Assembly: GCF_022012475.1 (NCBI RefSeq)
Contig: NZ_JAKLWS010000032.1
Location: 1 to 49,975 of the forward strand
Length of the DNA stretch: 49,975 bases
Direction of reading: 5' to 3'
Source: Rhodohalobacter sulfatireducens
GTDB lineage: Bacteria > Bacteroidota > Rhodothermia > Balneolales > Balneolaceae
The position numbers and the translations under genes were made by a program. This document shows, one piece after another, positions 29,757-38,951 of the stretch. The notes under the pieces were generated by a model that saw nothing but the letters and a program-made list of their open reading frames with translations, had not been told where the DNA came from and made no database searches. Numbering within the stretch: the stretch's first letter is position 1; each line of letters opens with the position of its first letter.

Positions 29757-30797
29757 GTGCCAGATTTGACAATAATTGTTGGTATTATTTTTATCGCCGG
29801 GTGTAATTACCTTGCAACCGGTTGGTTCATCAAGTATGCACGAAAAAATAACATCACAGATATTCCCACAGAACGAAGTTCTCACAGTACCCCTACACCA
29901 AGAGGTGGGGGACTGGGATTTGTTCTCACGTCGATCATCGCATTTGTTGTTTACTTTGCCCGGGAAGGGTTGCTGACCTCAAGTGGATACCTGGCCTTCA
30001 TCGTTACGATAAGCATTGTTGCATCTCTTGGCTGGTTTGATGACAGAAAAAATCTCTCTCAAATCATTCGATTTACAATACAGGTGATAGCCGCTGCATT
30101 TATTTTATTTTTTATAACCGGGCTGAAAACATTTTCTTTGCCCTATGTACAGGAATTCTCACTGGGATTTTTCAGTCCGTTTTTGGGAATTCTTTGGATT
30201 ACAGGTGTCACAAATATTTATAATTTTATGGACGGGGTCGATGGAATCGCTACAGTGCAGGCTCTTACAGCTTCAGGGGGTTGGGTAGTATTTGCGCTTT
30301 TATGGAGTGAACCTATTCTATTCACGTTAAATTTGATTGTATTTGCAACTGTACTCATTTTTTTGATTTACAACTGGGCGCCGGCAAAAATATTTATGGG
30401 AGATGTTGGCAGCCTGTTTTTGGGCTTCTTTTTTGCCGTAATGCCCTTTATTGCAGCTTATGTTTCAGAAGAGACGACTATAGCATCAACATTGTGGATC
30501 GGAGTTATTTTGCTTTGGCCATTCCTTTTTGATAGTTCATCAACCTTGGTTCGAAGGCTTAGAAATGGAGAGAATATATTTAAAGCCCACAGGTCTCATC
30601 TTTACCAGAGGTTGAATATAGCAGGTTGGAGCCATTCAGAAATTTCAACCCTCTACCTGGCTTTTGCATTATTTTGTTTGATTATTGCTCTTTTTTATTA
30701 TTATGAGAGTGATATTGTACAAATTTTACTTCTTCTATTTTTACTAATATTGTCATTCCTGTATTCATGGGGAGTTCAAATCATAGAGAAAAAGTAA
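29757..30797 (+). CDS. WecA/WbpL-type undecaprenyl-phosphate sugar-1-phosphate transferase
   Basis: The start is GTG (346 residues), at the natural N-terminus of the family. The inner-membrane protein has about ten segments and transfers a UDP-linked sugar phosphate to undecaprenyl phosphate, starting polymer synthesis. Motifs: DIPTERSSHSTPTPRGGG, GWFDDRKN (Asp-Asp), NFMDGVDGIA, MGDVGSLFLG and HRSHLYQRL. The WbpL-like DVGS and HRSH suggest N-acetyl-fucosamine or N-acetylglucosamine as first sugar (inference). It is the first gene of the polysaccharide locus. Confidence 0.92.
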   Translation: MPDLTIIVGIIFIAGCNYLATGWFIKYARKNNITDIPTERSSHSTPTPRGGGLGFVLTSIIAFVVYFAREGLLTSSGYLAFIVTISIVASLGWFDDRKNLSQIIRFTIQVIAAAFILFFITGLKTFSLPYVQEFSLGFFSPFLGILWITGVTNIYNFMDGVDGIATVQALTASGGWVVFALLWSEPILFTLNLIVFATVLIFLIYNWAPAKIFMGDVGSLFLGFFFAVMPFIAAYVSEETTIASTLWIGVILLWPFLFDSSSTLVRRLRNGENIFKAHRSHLYQRLNIAGWSHSEISTLYLAFALFCLIIALFYYYESDIVQILLLLFLLILSFLYSWGVQIIEKK

Positions 30798-31023
30798 AAA
30801 ATAAGAATCAAGAAATTATCAATACTTACTTAAAATTAGTTTATACAATTAAATAGATAATATTTAAGTACCCGTCAGACAGTTTAATTGCAATTACATC
30901 AATTTAAAAGTGCTTTGCATCAATTTTAAATTAGTTAATATTTGCTATATTATTCCTGTGGCTGAGGGATTATTATATAATTGACTTGATTCTACTTAAA
31001 TAGTAGACTTTTAATAGAATAAA
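30798..31023. other. AT-rich gap before the first CapD gene
   Basis: 226 bp of AT-rich sequence with no gene. It probably contains the promoter for the gene at 31024, but no box is clear enough to name. No terminator is visible, so read-through from the upstream transferase gene is possible. Confidence 0.4.
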
Positions 31024-32907
31024 ATGGCAACACTAAAGGGATATTCGCGACGTGCGTTGTTTTTTATTGCAGGAGATGCAGTTGCTATTTTATTGGCTTC
31101 ATTCATATCTGCCTTTATTTTAACATCCATATCTGGTTATTCAGGTGAGTTATCGCTCCTTAACTTGCTGATTTATATAACACTTTCCCTTTTATTTCTA
31201 GGTCTTTTTAAAATGTATAGGGTGAGCTGGCGATTTACCAGTTTACGCGAGTTGTTAATGATAGTAAATGCATTAACAATAGCAGCAGTAACTTTTACTG
31301 GTTATTTAATTATTTCAGGTCAAGCAAATAGTATGGAGCTTTCACTGCTTGCTATTACATATCTGCAGAGTATCCTGTATGTCGGTGCTTTTCGAATTAG
31401 TAAACGGGTTAATCTTGAAATTTTCCAGAATCAAAATCACGAAAAGAGAGCAATTGTATTTGGCGCTGGAAATGCGGGCGACCAGATCATGCGGGATATA
31501 AAACGCCATAAACACTGGAATCTCAACATTATTGCAATTTTTGATGATGATGAGCATTTACACGGTCTCTCAATGCATGGTGTACCAATAAAGGGTGACC
31601 GCAATAAAATGATCCAGTTTTTGAGATATACTGATATTGATGAGTTGATCATTGCAATTCCCTCACTGCCCAAGCAAGAATTGAAATCAGTTTTAAATCG
31701 AATAAAAGATTTAAAACCAAATTTAAAGGTAAAAGTACTTCCATCATTTCACCTTTTGTCTGATGACCCGGTTGGAGTTAAAAATATTCGTGAAATTAGT
31801 ATTGATGACATACTTGGCCGGGAGCCTGCAAAAATTGATATGGATACAATCCGCAGCAGTGTTGAGGGGAAAACTGTATTAATTACCGGTGCAGGCGGGT
31901 CTATTGGGCGTGAGATAGTCAGACAATGTGCCAGCCTGAATGTCGGTAAACTGATTGCACTGGATATAGATGAAACCGAGGTTTTTCATATCCAAAAAGA
32001 GTTTCAAGACGGGGACGTTAATCTTGTTCCATATGTAGCAAATGTTATAGATGAACAGAAAATGAGCAGGCTTTTAGAAACGGAAAAGCCCGAGATTATC
32101 TTTCATGCTGCTGCTTACAAACATGTACCAATGATGGAAGATTTTCCGGAAGAAGCGATTAAAGTAAATGTGCAAGGAACAGATGTTCTTGCCAGGTTAT
32201 GCTGCATGCACGATGTAGAAAAATTTGTGTTGATCTCCACAGATAAAGCCGTGAATCCGACGAATGTTATGGGAGCGACCAAACGGATTGCAGAAGAGGT
32301 TTGCCTGGCTCACAACGACCTTTGCATAACCAAGTTTATAGCGGTTCGTTTTGGAAACGTATTAGGATCGCGAGGCTCCGTAGTTCCAATTTTTATAGAT
32401 CAGATTCGAAATGGTGGCCCCGTTACGATCACTCACCCCGAAGTAAAGCGTTATTTTATGACAATACCGGAGGCTGTGTTACTTGTAATGCAGGCCGGTG
32501 AGATGGGTAAAGGCGGAGAGGTATTCGTATTAGATATGGGAGAACCGGTTAAAATTTTAGATATGGCCAAACAGCTTATTCAGCTTCACGGTTTGGTTCC
32601 TGATAAAGATATTCCAATAGAATTTATTGGTTTGAGACCCGGTGAAAAAATGTTCGAGGAACTGTTAAAGGCTGAAGAGGGCGTGGAGGATACCTCTCAC
32701 GAACTGATTCATAAAGCTATTTGCAGAAAAGATGTAAATACCGATGAACTCGAAATGGTAATTTCACAACTATTAGAAAATATAGAGAATGGGGATACTG
32801 AGACATTGCGGAATCACATTAAGAAAATCGTACCCACATACTCTTTTAAAGAACCACAAACAATTACAAAGAATGGACAAAAATCAGTAAAGGAATATGT
32901 TGATTAA
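31024..32907 (+). CDS. PglF/WbpM/CapD-type NDP-sugar 4,6-dehydratase, membrane-anchored
   Basis: This 627-residue protein has four N-terminal membrane segments (about 10-125), a first Rossmann-like domain (about 140-270; AIVFGAGNAGDQIMRDI) and a catalytic SDR domain with TGAGGSIGREIVRQ at about 286 and STDKAVNPTNVMGATKR at about 404, where Met replaces the usual Tyr of YxxxK as in the PglF family. It makes UDP-4-keto-6-deoxy-HexNAc. Another copy of the same architecture lies at 35716. It should feed N-acetyl-deoxyhexose units to the initiating transferase (inference). Confidence 0.93.
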   Translation: MATLKGYSRRALFFIAGDAVAILLASFISAFILTSISGYSGELSLLNLLIYITLSLLFLGLFKMYRVSWRFTSLRELLMIVNALTIAAVTFTGYLIISGQANSMELSLLAITYLQSILYVGAFRISKRVNLEIFQNQNHEKRAIVFGAGNAGDQIMRDIKRHKHWNLNIIAIFDDDEHLHGLSMHGVPIKGDRNKMIQFLRYTDIDELIIAIPSLPKQELKSVLNRIKDLKPNLKVKVLPSFHLLSDDPVGVKNIREISIDDILGREPAKIDMDTIRSSVEGKTVLITGAGGSIGREIVRQCASLNVGKLIALDIDETEVFHIQKEFQDGDVNLVPYVANVIDEQKMSRLLETEKPEIIFHAAAYKHVPMMEDFPEEAIKVNVQGTDVLARLCCMHDVEKFVLISTDKAVNPTNVMGATKRIAEEVCLAHNDLCITKFIAVRFGNVLGSRGSVVPIFIDQIRNGGPVTITHPEVKRYFMTIPEAVLLVMQAGEMGKGGEVFVLDMGEPVKILDMAKQLIQLHGLVPDKDIPIEFIGLRPGEKMFEELLKAEEGVEDTSHELIHKAICRKDVNTDELEMVISQLLENIENGDTETLRNHIKKIVPTYSFKEPQTITKNGQKSVKEYVD

Positions 32908-33081
32908 ACATTATTATTTTCTAACCATTTAGTTTAATTAACGAAACCAACACCAAATCTGCTTTTTATGATACAAATAAGCAGATAAATAATATTATTC
33001 ATCAAGCTATTTACATTTCTCAATTCCTATAGGAATCTTATATTCCATGTTGCACAAATTAATTATTTATTAAAAAGATAA

Positions 33082-34410
33082 ATGAGCAATAAACAGTTAC
33101 TACAAAAAATTCATAAAAGAGAGTTTAAAGTTGGCATAATCGGACTTGGATATGTAGGGTTACCATTAATGTGGACCTTCCATGACAAGGGCATGCCTGT
33201 TATTGGATACGATATTGATGAATATAAGGTGAAATGTATCGAAGAAGGTACCCCTTATATAAAGCATCTCGGCGTTGATAAAATGAAGGTACTTTCAGAA
33301 TCGGAGAGGTGTTTCGCTACAGCAGATTTCTCCAGGTTAGTGGAAGCCGATGCTCTCTTGATGTGCGTACCGACACCGCTCAATACTCACAGAGAGCCCG
33401 ACATGACATATGTTGTTGAAACAACCAAGGTTATTGCTAAACACCTAAGAAAAAATCAGCTGGTGATACTTGAATCAACAACCTGGCCCGGTACTACCCA
33501 GGAATTGATTATTCCTATTTTGGAAGAGGAGAGTGGATTAACATCCGGTGAAGATTTTTATGTGGCATATAGCCCTGAACGTGAAGATCCGGGAAATGCA
33601 GAATTCAATACATCCAAGATACCTAAAGTTGTAGGGGGGCATGGTGAAGAAGCGGTAGAGTTGGCATGCGAGCTCTACAATACATCTATTGTAAAAACTG
33701 TCCCGGTCAGCGATACAAAAACCGCTGAAGCTGTAAAATTGACTGAAAATATTTTTCGATCCGTGAATATCGCTTTGGTAAACGAGTTAAAAGTGATCTA
33801 CAAAGAGATGGGGATTGATGTCCACGAAGTTTTGGATGCGGCCGAAACCAAGCCATTTGGATTTATGAAATTTACGCCGGGGCCGGGTTTAGGCGGACAT
33901 TGTATTCCAATCGACCCTTTTTATTTGACATGGAAAGCGCGTCAATACGAGCAAAATACAAGGTTTATAGAACTTGCCGGTGAAATTAACACTGAGATGC
34001 CGAAATATGTGGTAAACCGGACTTTACAGGCACTCAACTCTCATAAAAAGGCAGTGAATGGAAGTAAAGTGTTAATTCTGGGTTTGGCTTATAAACCCAA
34101 TGTGGATGATGACCGTGAATCACCGAGTTATAAACTAATGGACCTTTTCGACTCCATGGGGGCGGATGTTTACTATTATGACCCATTTGTTCCGGTTATA
34201 AAGAAATCCAGGGAACATGCACATTGGGCCGGAACGAAATCTGTTGAATGGAATAAAGAAACAATTCAACAGTTCGATGTCGTTGTAATTTCAACAGATC
34301 ACGATGAAGTAGATTACAGGGAATTATCCGAATGGAATAACCTGATCGTTGATACTCGTAACTCAATGAAGCATATACTTTCTAAAAACGGTAAAGTTTG
34401 GAAGGCTTGA
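33082..34410 (+). CDS. UDP-sugar 6-dehydrogenase (WbpA/UDP-GlcNAc type)
   Basis: This 442-residue NAD-dependent four-electron dehydrogenase oxidises C6 of a UDP-hexose or UDP-HexNAc to a uronic acid. Motifs: the Rossmann GLGYVGLPLMW near residue 21, CVPTPLNTHREPDMTYV, ESTTWPGTT, YSPEREDPGN, catalytic C274 in GGHCIPIDPFYLTWKA, and GLAYKPNVDDDRESPS. GGHCIPIDPFYL and LTENIFRSVNIALVNEL fit the WbpA/WecC branch better than simple UDP-glucose dehydrogenases. It lies 89 bp before the UDP-glucuronate 4-epimerase gene. Confidence 0.92.
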   Translation: MSNKQLLQKIHKREFKVGIIGLGYVGLPLMWTFHDKGMPVIGYDIDEYKVKCIEEGTPYIKHLGVDKMKVLSESERCFATADFSRLVEADALLMCVPTPLNTHREPDMTYVVETTKVIAKHLRKNQLVILESTTWPGTTQELIIPILEEESGLTSGEDFYVAYSPEREDPGNAEFNTSKIPKVVGGHGEEAVELACELYNTSIVKTVPVSDTKTAEAVKLTENIFRSVNIALVNELKVIYKEMGIDVHEVLDAAETKPFGFMKFTPGPGLGGHCIPIDPFYLTWKARQYEQNTRFIELAGEINTEMPKYVVNRTLQALNSHKKAVNGSKVLILGLAYKPNVDDDRESPSYKLMDLFDSMGADVYYYDPFVPVIKKSREHAHWAGTKSVEWNKETIQQFDVVVISTDHDEVDYRELSEWNNLIVDTRNSMKHILSKNGKVWKA

Positions 34411-34499
34411 TGTTGCTTTTTGGGCCAATATTTATTGGTTTATTCGCAAAACGCAGAGACTTATCTTTTCTTGAACGAAATCTCAAATAATATTAAGAA

Positions 34500-35522
34500 A
34501 TGAAAATTCTAATCACCGGGACAGCCGGGTTTATTGGATTCCATTTAACACGACGTTTACTTGAGGAAAATCATCAAATAGTGGGGTTGGATAACATCAA
34601 CGACTACTATGATGTGGGACTAAAAAAAGATCGGCTAAAAGAAACAGGTATTGTTGAGATAAAAGAGAATGAACTTGTAAAGAGTTCAATAGATGATAAT
34701 TATCGTTTCATCAAAACGGATCTTCAAAACAGGGAAGTCGTAGAACAGCTTTTCGAATCTGAAAGATTTGATGCTGTTATTAATCTGGCAGCCCAGGCCG
34801 GGGTACGATACAGCCTTGAAAATCCACACACATATGTTGAAAGTAATATTGTTGGGTTTCTGAATATTCTTGAAGGTTGTCGCCATACAGATGTATCACA
34901 CCTGATGTACGCTTCATCCAGCTCCGTGTACGGTTCAAACAAAGAGATGCCTTTTAAAACAACGGATAATGTAGATCATCCGGTAAGTTTGTATGCAGCA
35001 AGCAAAAAATCTGATGAGCTAATGGCACACACCTATTCTCATCTTTATGACATTCCAACAACCGGACTTCGATTCTTTACTGTCTACGGACCATGGGGCC
35101 GGCCGGACATGGCACTGTTTCTATTTACAAAGGCAATGATTGAAGGACGTACAATAGACGTTTTTAATCATGGGGATATGGCCCGCGATTTTACATATGT
35201 AGATGATATCGTAGAGGGAATGAAAAGGTTACTTCATAAAGCGCCTTCTAAATCGAGCGAGAAATCCACAGCTCCATACCAGTTATTTAATATTGGTTAT
35301 GGGAGTCCGGTAAACCTCATGGATTTTATACATGAAATTGAGAAAAATCTTGAAATCGAAGCAGAAAAGAATTTTATGGATATTCAGCCGGGGGATGTTC
35401 CAAAAACCTGGGCAGATGTTGAACCGCTTAATAATTTAACGGGATTTCGTCCGCAAGTATCGGTCAGAGAAGGAGTTAAAAAATTTATAAATTGGTATAA
35501 AAAGTACTATACTCACTCATAA
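34500..35522 (+). CDS. UDP-glucuronate 4-epimerase
   Basis: This 340-residue extended SDR has GTAGFIGFH (7-15), LDNINDYYDVGLKKDRL, SSSSVYG, Y165 and K169 (YAASKKSDE), FFTVYGPWGRPDMALF and FNHGDMARDFTYVDDI, all typical of the CapI/LpsL/GAE family. It converts UDP-glucuronate and UDP-galacturonate. A direct UDP-glucuronate supply would need the upstream dehydrogenase to accept UDP-glucose. Together the two genes indicate uronic acids in the polymer. Confidence 0.92.
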   Translation: MKILITGTAGFIGFHLTRRLLEENHQIVGLDNINDYYDVGLKKDRLKETGIVEIKENELVKSSIDDNYRFIKTDLQNREVVEQLFESERFDAVINLAAQAGVRYSLENPHTYVESNIVGFLNILEGCRHTDVSHLMYASSSSVYGSNKEMPFKTTDNVDHPVSLYAASKKSDELMAHTYSHLYDIPTTGLRFFTVYGPWGRPDMALFLFTKAMIEGRTIDVFNHGDMARDFTYVDDIVEGMKRLLHKAPSKSSEKSTAPYQLFNIGYGSPVNLMDFIHEIEKNLEIEAEKNFMDIQPGDVPKTWADVEPLNNLTGFRPQVSVREGVKKFINWYKKYYTHS

Positions 35523-35715
35523 TCATCTGCAAATTGTTGGCTAAGAAACATCAGACTAACTTTTGAGTTAAAAAAGGGCGCAAAAAGGTATAAGGCGTAG
35601 TATGTAAATTGAAAAAATACAAAGATTTAAATCTATATTAATTCTTAGTTTCTACTTGCCTTGATGCGAAATTAACTGTATAGTTTTTCTTTTTTTAAAT
35701 TTTTAACCGTTGGTA

Positions 35716-37584
35716 ATGTTAAAAAGAATTATTGATCAAAGGGATTTTTGGAAGTTCTTTTTAGAGCTTGGGGTTTGGACATCCATCACAATCGTTGCAT
35801 TTGCGCTTCGTCTTGAAGGGGAGTTTAATGGCTATATTCAGGAAATTGTACTGGTAACTGCTGTACTTGCCGTTTTTAAAGCAATTTCTATTTATCTGTT
35901 TGGAACTTTCCGGCAATCATGGAGAAATATCGGCTTTCGAGATCTTTTTTCGCTTTTGAAGTCCATTTCCCTTGTCAGCATTTTATTCCTTGCCTCAGCA
36001 TTTCTGCTCCGTAATGAATTCGTTATTCCTTACTCCGTTCCGGTTATTGAATATTCTTTATCTCTCCTGATTCTTTCAGGTATGCGAGTGAGCACACGCT
36101 TTTATCTTGTTTATTGGAATCCAACATATGTTCGAAAAAAAGGAAAGAATAAGTACAGGGTTTTAATTGCAGGTGCCGGAGAAAGCGGAAACATGGCGGC
36201 CCGCGAAATGTTTAGACACCCGCAAGCCGGAATGCATCCCGTGGCATTTTTAGATGATGATAAATCCAAACAAGAGCAAAAGTTTTTGGGAATCCCTGTC
36301 GTTGGTACTATCGACGATATGGAAGAGGCAGTCAAAAAATATAAGATCGATGAAATTTTAATTGCCATGCCCTCTGAATCGGGAGAAGTGATTCGCAGAG
36401 TAGTTGAGCAGGCGAGAAAAACGGACGCCAAATACAGAATTATACCAAGCATATACGATTTAATCAGCGGAAAAGTATCGATTAACCAGATCAGGGATGT
36501 CGATGTTGAAGATCTGCTTCGCAGGAAACCTGTAGAGTTGAACACCGGTTTGATTAAAGATTACACGGAAGGTAAAACGATTCTTGTTACCGGCGCCGGC
36601 GGATCAATCGGTTCAGAAATTGTACGACAACTCTCCAGATTTAACCCCGGGGAGGTTGTGTTGATGGGGCGTGGTGAGAATAGTATTCACCAGTTGATAA
36701 ATGAAATTAATTATCATTTCAGTAACCTTAATTACGCTATAGAGATCGGAGATGTAAGAGATTCTGAAACTCTTGAACGTCTTTTTAAAAAGTACGAACC
36801 GCAAGTTGTTTTTCACGCTGCTGCCCATAAACATGTACCGCTGATGGAAGCAAACCCCGAACAGGCAATTTTCAACAATGTATGCGGAACACGAAACCTG
36901 GTTCAGATTGCTCTTGAATTCAATGTTACCCACTTTGTAAATATTTCAACGGATAAAGCTGTAAATCCCACTTCTGTGATGGGAGCTACCAAAAGAATAT
37001 CAGAGCAAATTGTCCAGTGGGGGGCAAATCAAACAAAAAATGGTGAAGTTTTTGTGTCCGTAAGGTTTGGGAACGTGCTCGGAAGTCGTGGAAGTGTAAT
37101 CCCGAAATTCAAAGAACAAATTAAAAGGGGGGGACCCATTTCTATTACTCATCCGGACATGGTTCGGTATTTCATGACTATCCCGGAAGCCTCTCAACTT
37201 GTTATGCAGGCAGGTGCTTTAAATATGAATGGTTCTGTGTTTGTACTGGATATGGGTGAACCGGTTAGTATAGAAACCATGGCAAGGGATTTGATTACCT
37301 TGTCGGGCTTTGAACCGGATAAAGATATTGAAATTGAGTATACCGGCATGCGCCCGGGTGAAAAACTCTTTGAAGAACTTTTAACGGCTGAGGAAGGAAC
37401 GGATATGACTCAGCATGAAAAAATTTACGTAGCTAAAAGTATTGATGTAATAAACGATCTTTCAAATAAGCTTGATCAACTCGAGAAAATAGCGTCTGGC
37501 GGCAATCACGAACAGATTAAATCGGCTATAAAAGATATCGTACCAACATATCAATTCGAGGCTAAAGAAGTCTTAAATTATTAA
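35716..37584 (+). CDS. Second PglF/CapD-type NDP-sugar 4,6-dehydratase
   Basis: The ATG at 35716 gives 622 residues (MLKRIIDQRDFWKF); a TTG at 35710 is the alternative. Same architecture as the gene at 31024: four N-terminal membrane segments, VLIAGAGESGNMAAREMF near residue 150, TGAGGSIGSEIVRQ at about 290 and STDKAVNPTSVMGATKRISE at about 410. The two are clear paralogues but not close copies, so they may make different sugars or act at different points. The 187-bp gap before it shows no clear terminator. Confidence 0.92.
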   Translation: MLKRIIDQRDFWKFFLELGVWTSITIVAFALRLEGEFNGYIQEIVLVTAVLAVFKAISIYLFGTFRQSWRNIGFRDLFSLLKSISLVSILFLASAFLLRNEFVIPYSVPVIEYSLSLLILSGMRVSTRFYLVYWNPTYVRKKGKNKYRVLIAGAGESGNMAAREMFRHPQAGMHPVAFLDDDKSKQEQKFLGIPVVGTIDDMEEAVKKYKIDEILIAMPSESGEVIRRVVEQARKTDAKYRIIPSIYDLISGKVSINQIRDVDVEDLLRRKPVELNTGLIKDYTEGKTILVTGAGGSIGSEIVRQLSRFNPGEVVLMGRGENSIHQLINEINYHFSNLNYAIEIGDVRDSETLERLFKKYEPQVVFHAAAHKHVPLMEANPEQAIFNNVCGTRNLVQIALEFNVTHFVNISTDKAVNPTSVMGATKRISEQIVQWGANQTKNGEVFVSVRFGNVLGSRGSVIPKFKEQIKRGGPISITHPDMVRYFMTIPEASQLVMQAGALNMNGSVFVLDMGEPVSIETMARDLITLSGFEPDKDIEIEYTGMRPGEKLFEELLTAEEGTDMTQHEKIYVAKSIDVINDLSNKLDQLEKIASGGNHEQIKSAIKDIVPTYQFEAKEVLNY

Positions 37585-37668
37585 TTTTCTGTCTGCCATT
37601 ATTCGGGTAGATTTATTAAGAAGTCAATCATTTCTATATTACCCTAAAATTTCAACTAATTTAGCCTC

Positions 37669-38949
37669 GTGTCAGATTATAACCATAGTGAGCCGGATCT
37701 TCCCGAAGAGGATAACTTAGGAAAGGAAGGTGGAAGTCAGCTCCAGAAAAAGTCAATTAAAGAGGAATACAGGCTTATTCCGGTAACGGAGAGTGGATAT
37801 GAAGACCCCGAAGATCAAGTTTTTATTGATCTGGTAGGCATTTTTAAAGATTTGTGGGTAAATAAGAAAACAATTATTACCTCTACAATAGTCGTTTTCT
37901 TAATTGGAGTGGGTATCTATATGGGCAGTGATCCAATATACTATTCCGAAGCACAATTAATGCCTCAATCCAGCTCAAGCCAATCTCAAATAGGGCGCCT
38001 ATTCCAGCAATACGAAAATTTCTTTGGCATTCAAGGCTCTCAAGAACAGAATGATATTGAGGTAACCATGTATCCGCATATTGTTGAAAGCCTGAACTTT
38101 CAAATAGAGTTAATGCAACACGAGGTATATTTCAGCAACCTGGATAGTACGATCACAATTTTTGATTATTTTAACGATCATCACCGACCCGGGTTGATTG
38201 ATAGAACCACCGATTTCATTTGGAATTACACAATTGCGCTTCCATTTACGCTTTGGGATGGAATAAAGAGTCTTTTCTCAGATGGAAGCCGAGAACGCGC
38301 TGAGATAGATTTTTCAAGATTTGAGGAGTTTGATGTACCCAAAGAAGTGGATAGCCGGATTAAGCGTGCGGCAAATACAGCCAGTGAATTGATAACGATC
38401 AACCGTGAAGCTCAGACAGGATTCGTGAATATTGGCGTTTCGCTGCCGGATCCCCAGGCATCAACAGAAATGGTTATTTTGGTTAAAGACCTACTTCAGG
38501 AATATGTAACGGATTACCGAACTGAGAAGGCGATAAATAACCTGGAATTCATAAAAGAGCGGTATGAAGAAGCGAAAAAAACATTCCAAATGCGCCAGGA
38601 TTCGCTGGCACAGTTTCGTGACCGAAACGTTAATCTAAACTTAGAAAGTGTAGCCGTCGTTGAACAACGGCTTCAATCTGAATACGATTTAGCGTTTAGC
38701 CTGTATAATACACTGGCCCGAAGATTGCAGGAAGCGGAGATCCAGGTTCAGGAAGAAACACCGGTATTCCGGGTCCATGAACCCGCAGTTATTCCGGGAA
38801 GTCCTTCTGAACCCGATCCGCTTAGGATTTTTGGTGGAGCCATATTTGTAGGACTATTTTTTGGTGTTGCTTTTATATACCTGAGAAGGTGGTTTTATCA
38901 CTTTTGGGAAGAATTTAAAAATAAAGATCCAAAACCTTACTTGAACTGA
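37669..38949 (+). CDS. Wzz-like polysaccharide chain-length determinant
   Basis: The GTG start gives 426 residues. An acidic cytoplasmic N-terminal extension of about 60 residues precedes TM1 (about 69-86), then a large periplasmic part with coiled coil (about 280-350; ERYEEAKKTFQMRQDSLAQF), and a Pro-rich PAVIPGSPSEPDP stretch before TM2 (about 387-406). This is the Wzz/PCP fold. No tyrosine kinase domain is fused. The next gene starts 2 bp after its stop. It sets chain length of the polymer or stabilises the export complex. Confidence 0.88.
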   Translation: MSDYNHSEPDLPEEDNLGKEGGSQLQKKSIKEEYRLIPVTESGYEDPEDQVFIDLVGIFKDLWVNKKTIITSTIVVFLIGVGIYMGSDPIYYSEAQLMPQSSSSQSQIGRLFQQYENFFGIQGSQEQNDIEVTMYPHIVESLNFQIELMQHEVYFSNLDSTITIFDYFNDHHRPGLIDRTTDFIWNYTIALPFTLWDGIKSLFSDGSRERAEIDFSRFEEFDVPKEVDSRIKRAANTASELITINREAQTGFVNIGVSLPDPQASTEMVILVKDLLQEYVTDYRTEKAINNLEFIKERYEEAKKTFQMRQDSLAQFRDRNVNLNLESVAVVEQRLQSEYDLAFSLYNTLARRLQEAEIQVQEETPVFRVHEPAVIPGSPSEPDPLRIFGGAIFVGLFFGVAFIYLRRWFYHFWEEFKNKDPKPYLN

Positions 38950-38951
38950 GT

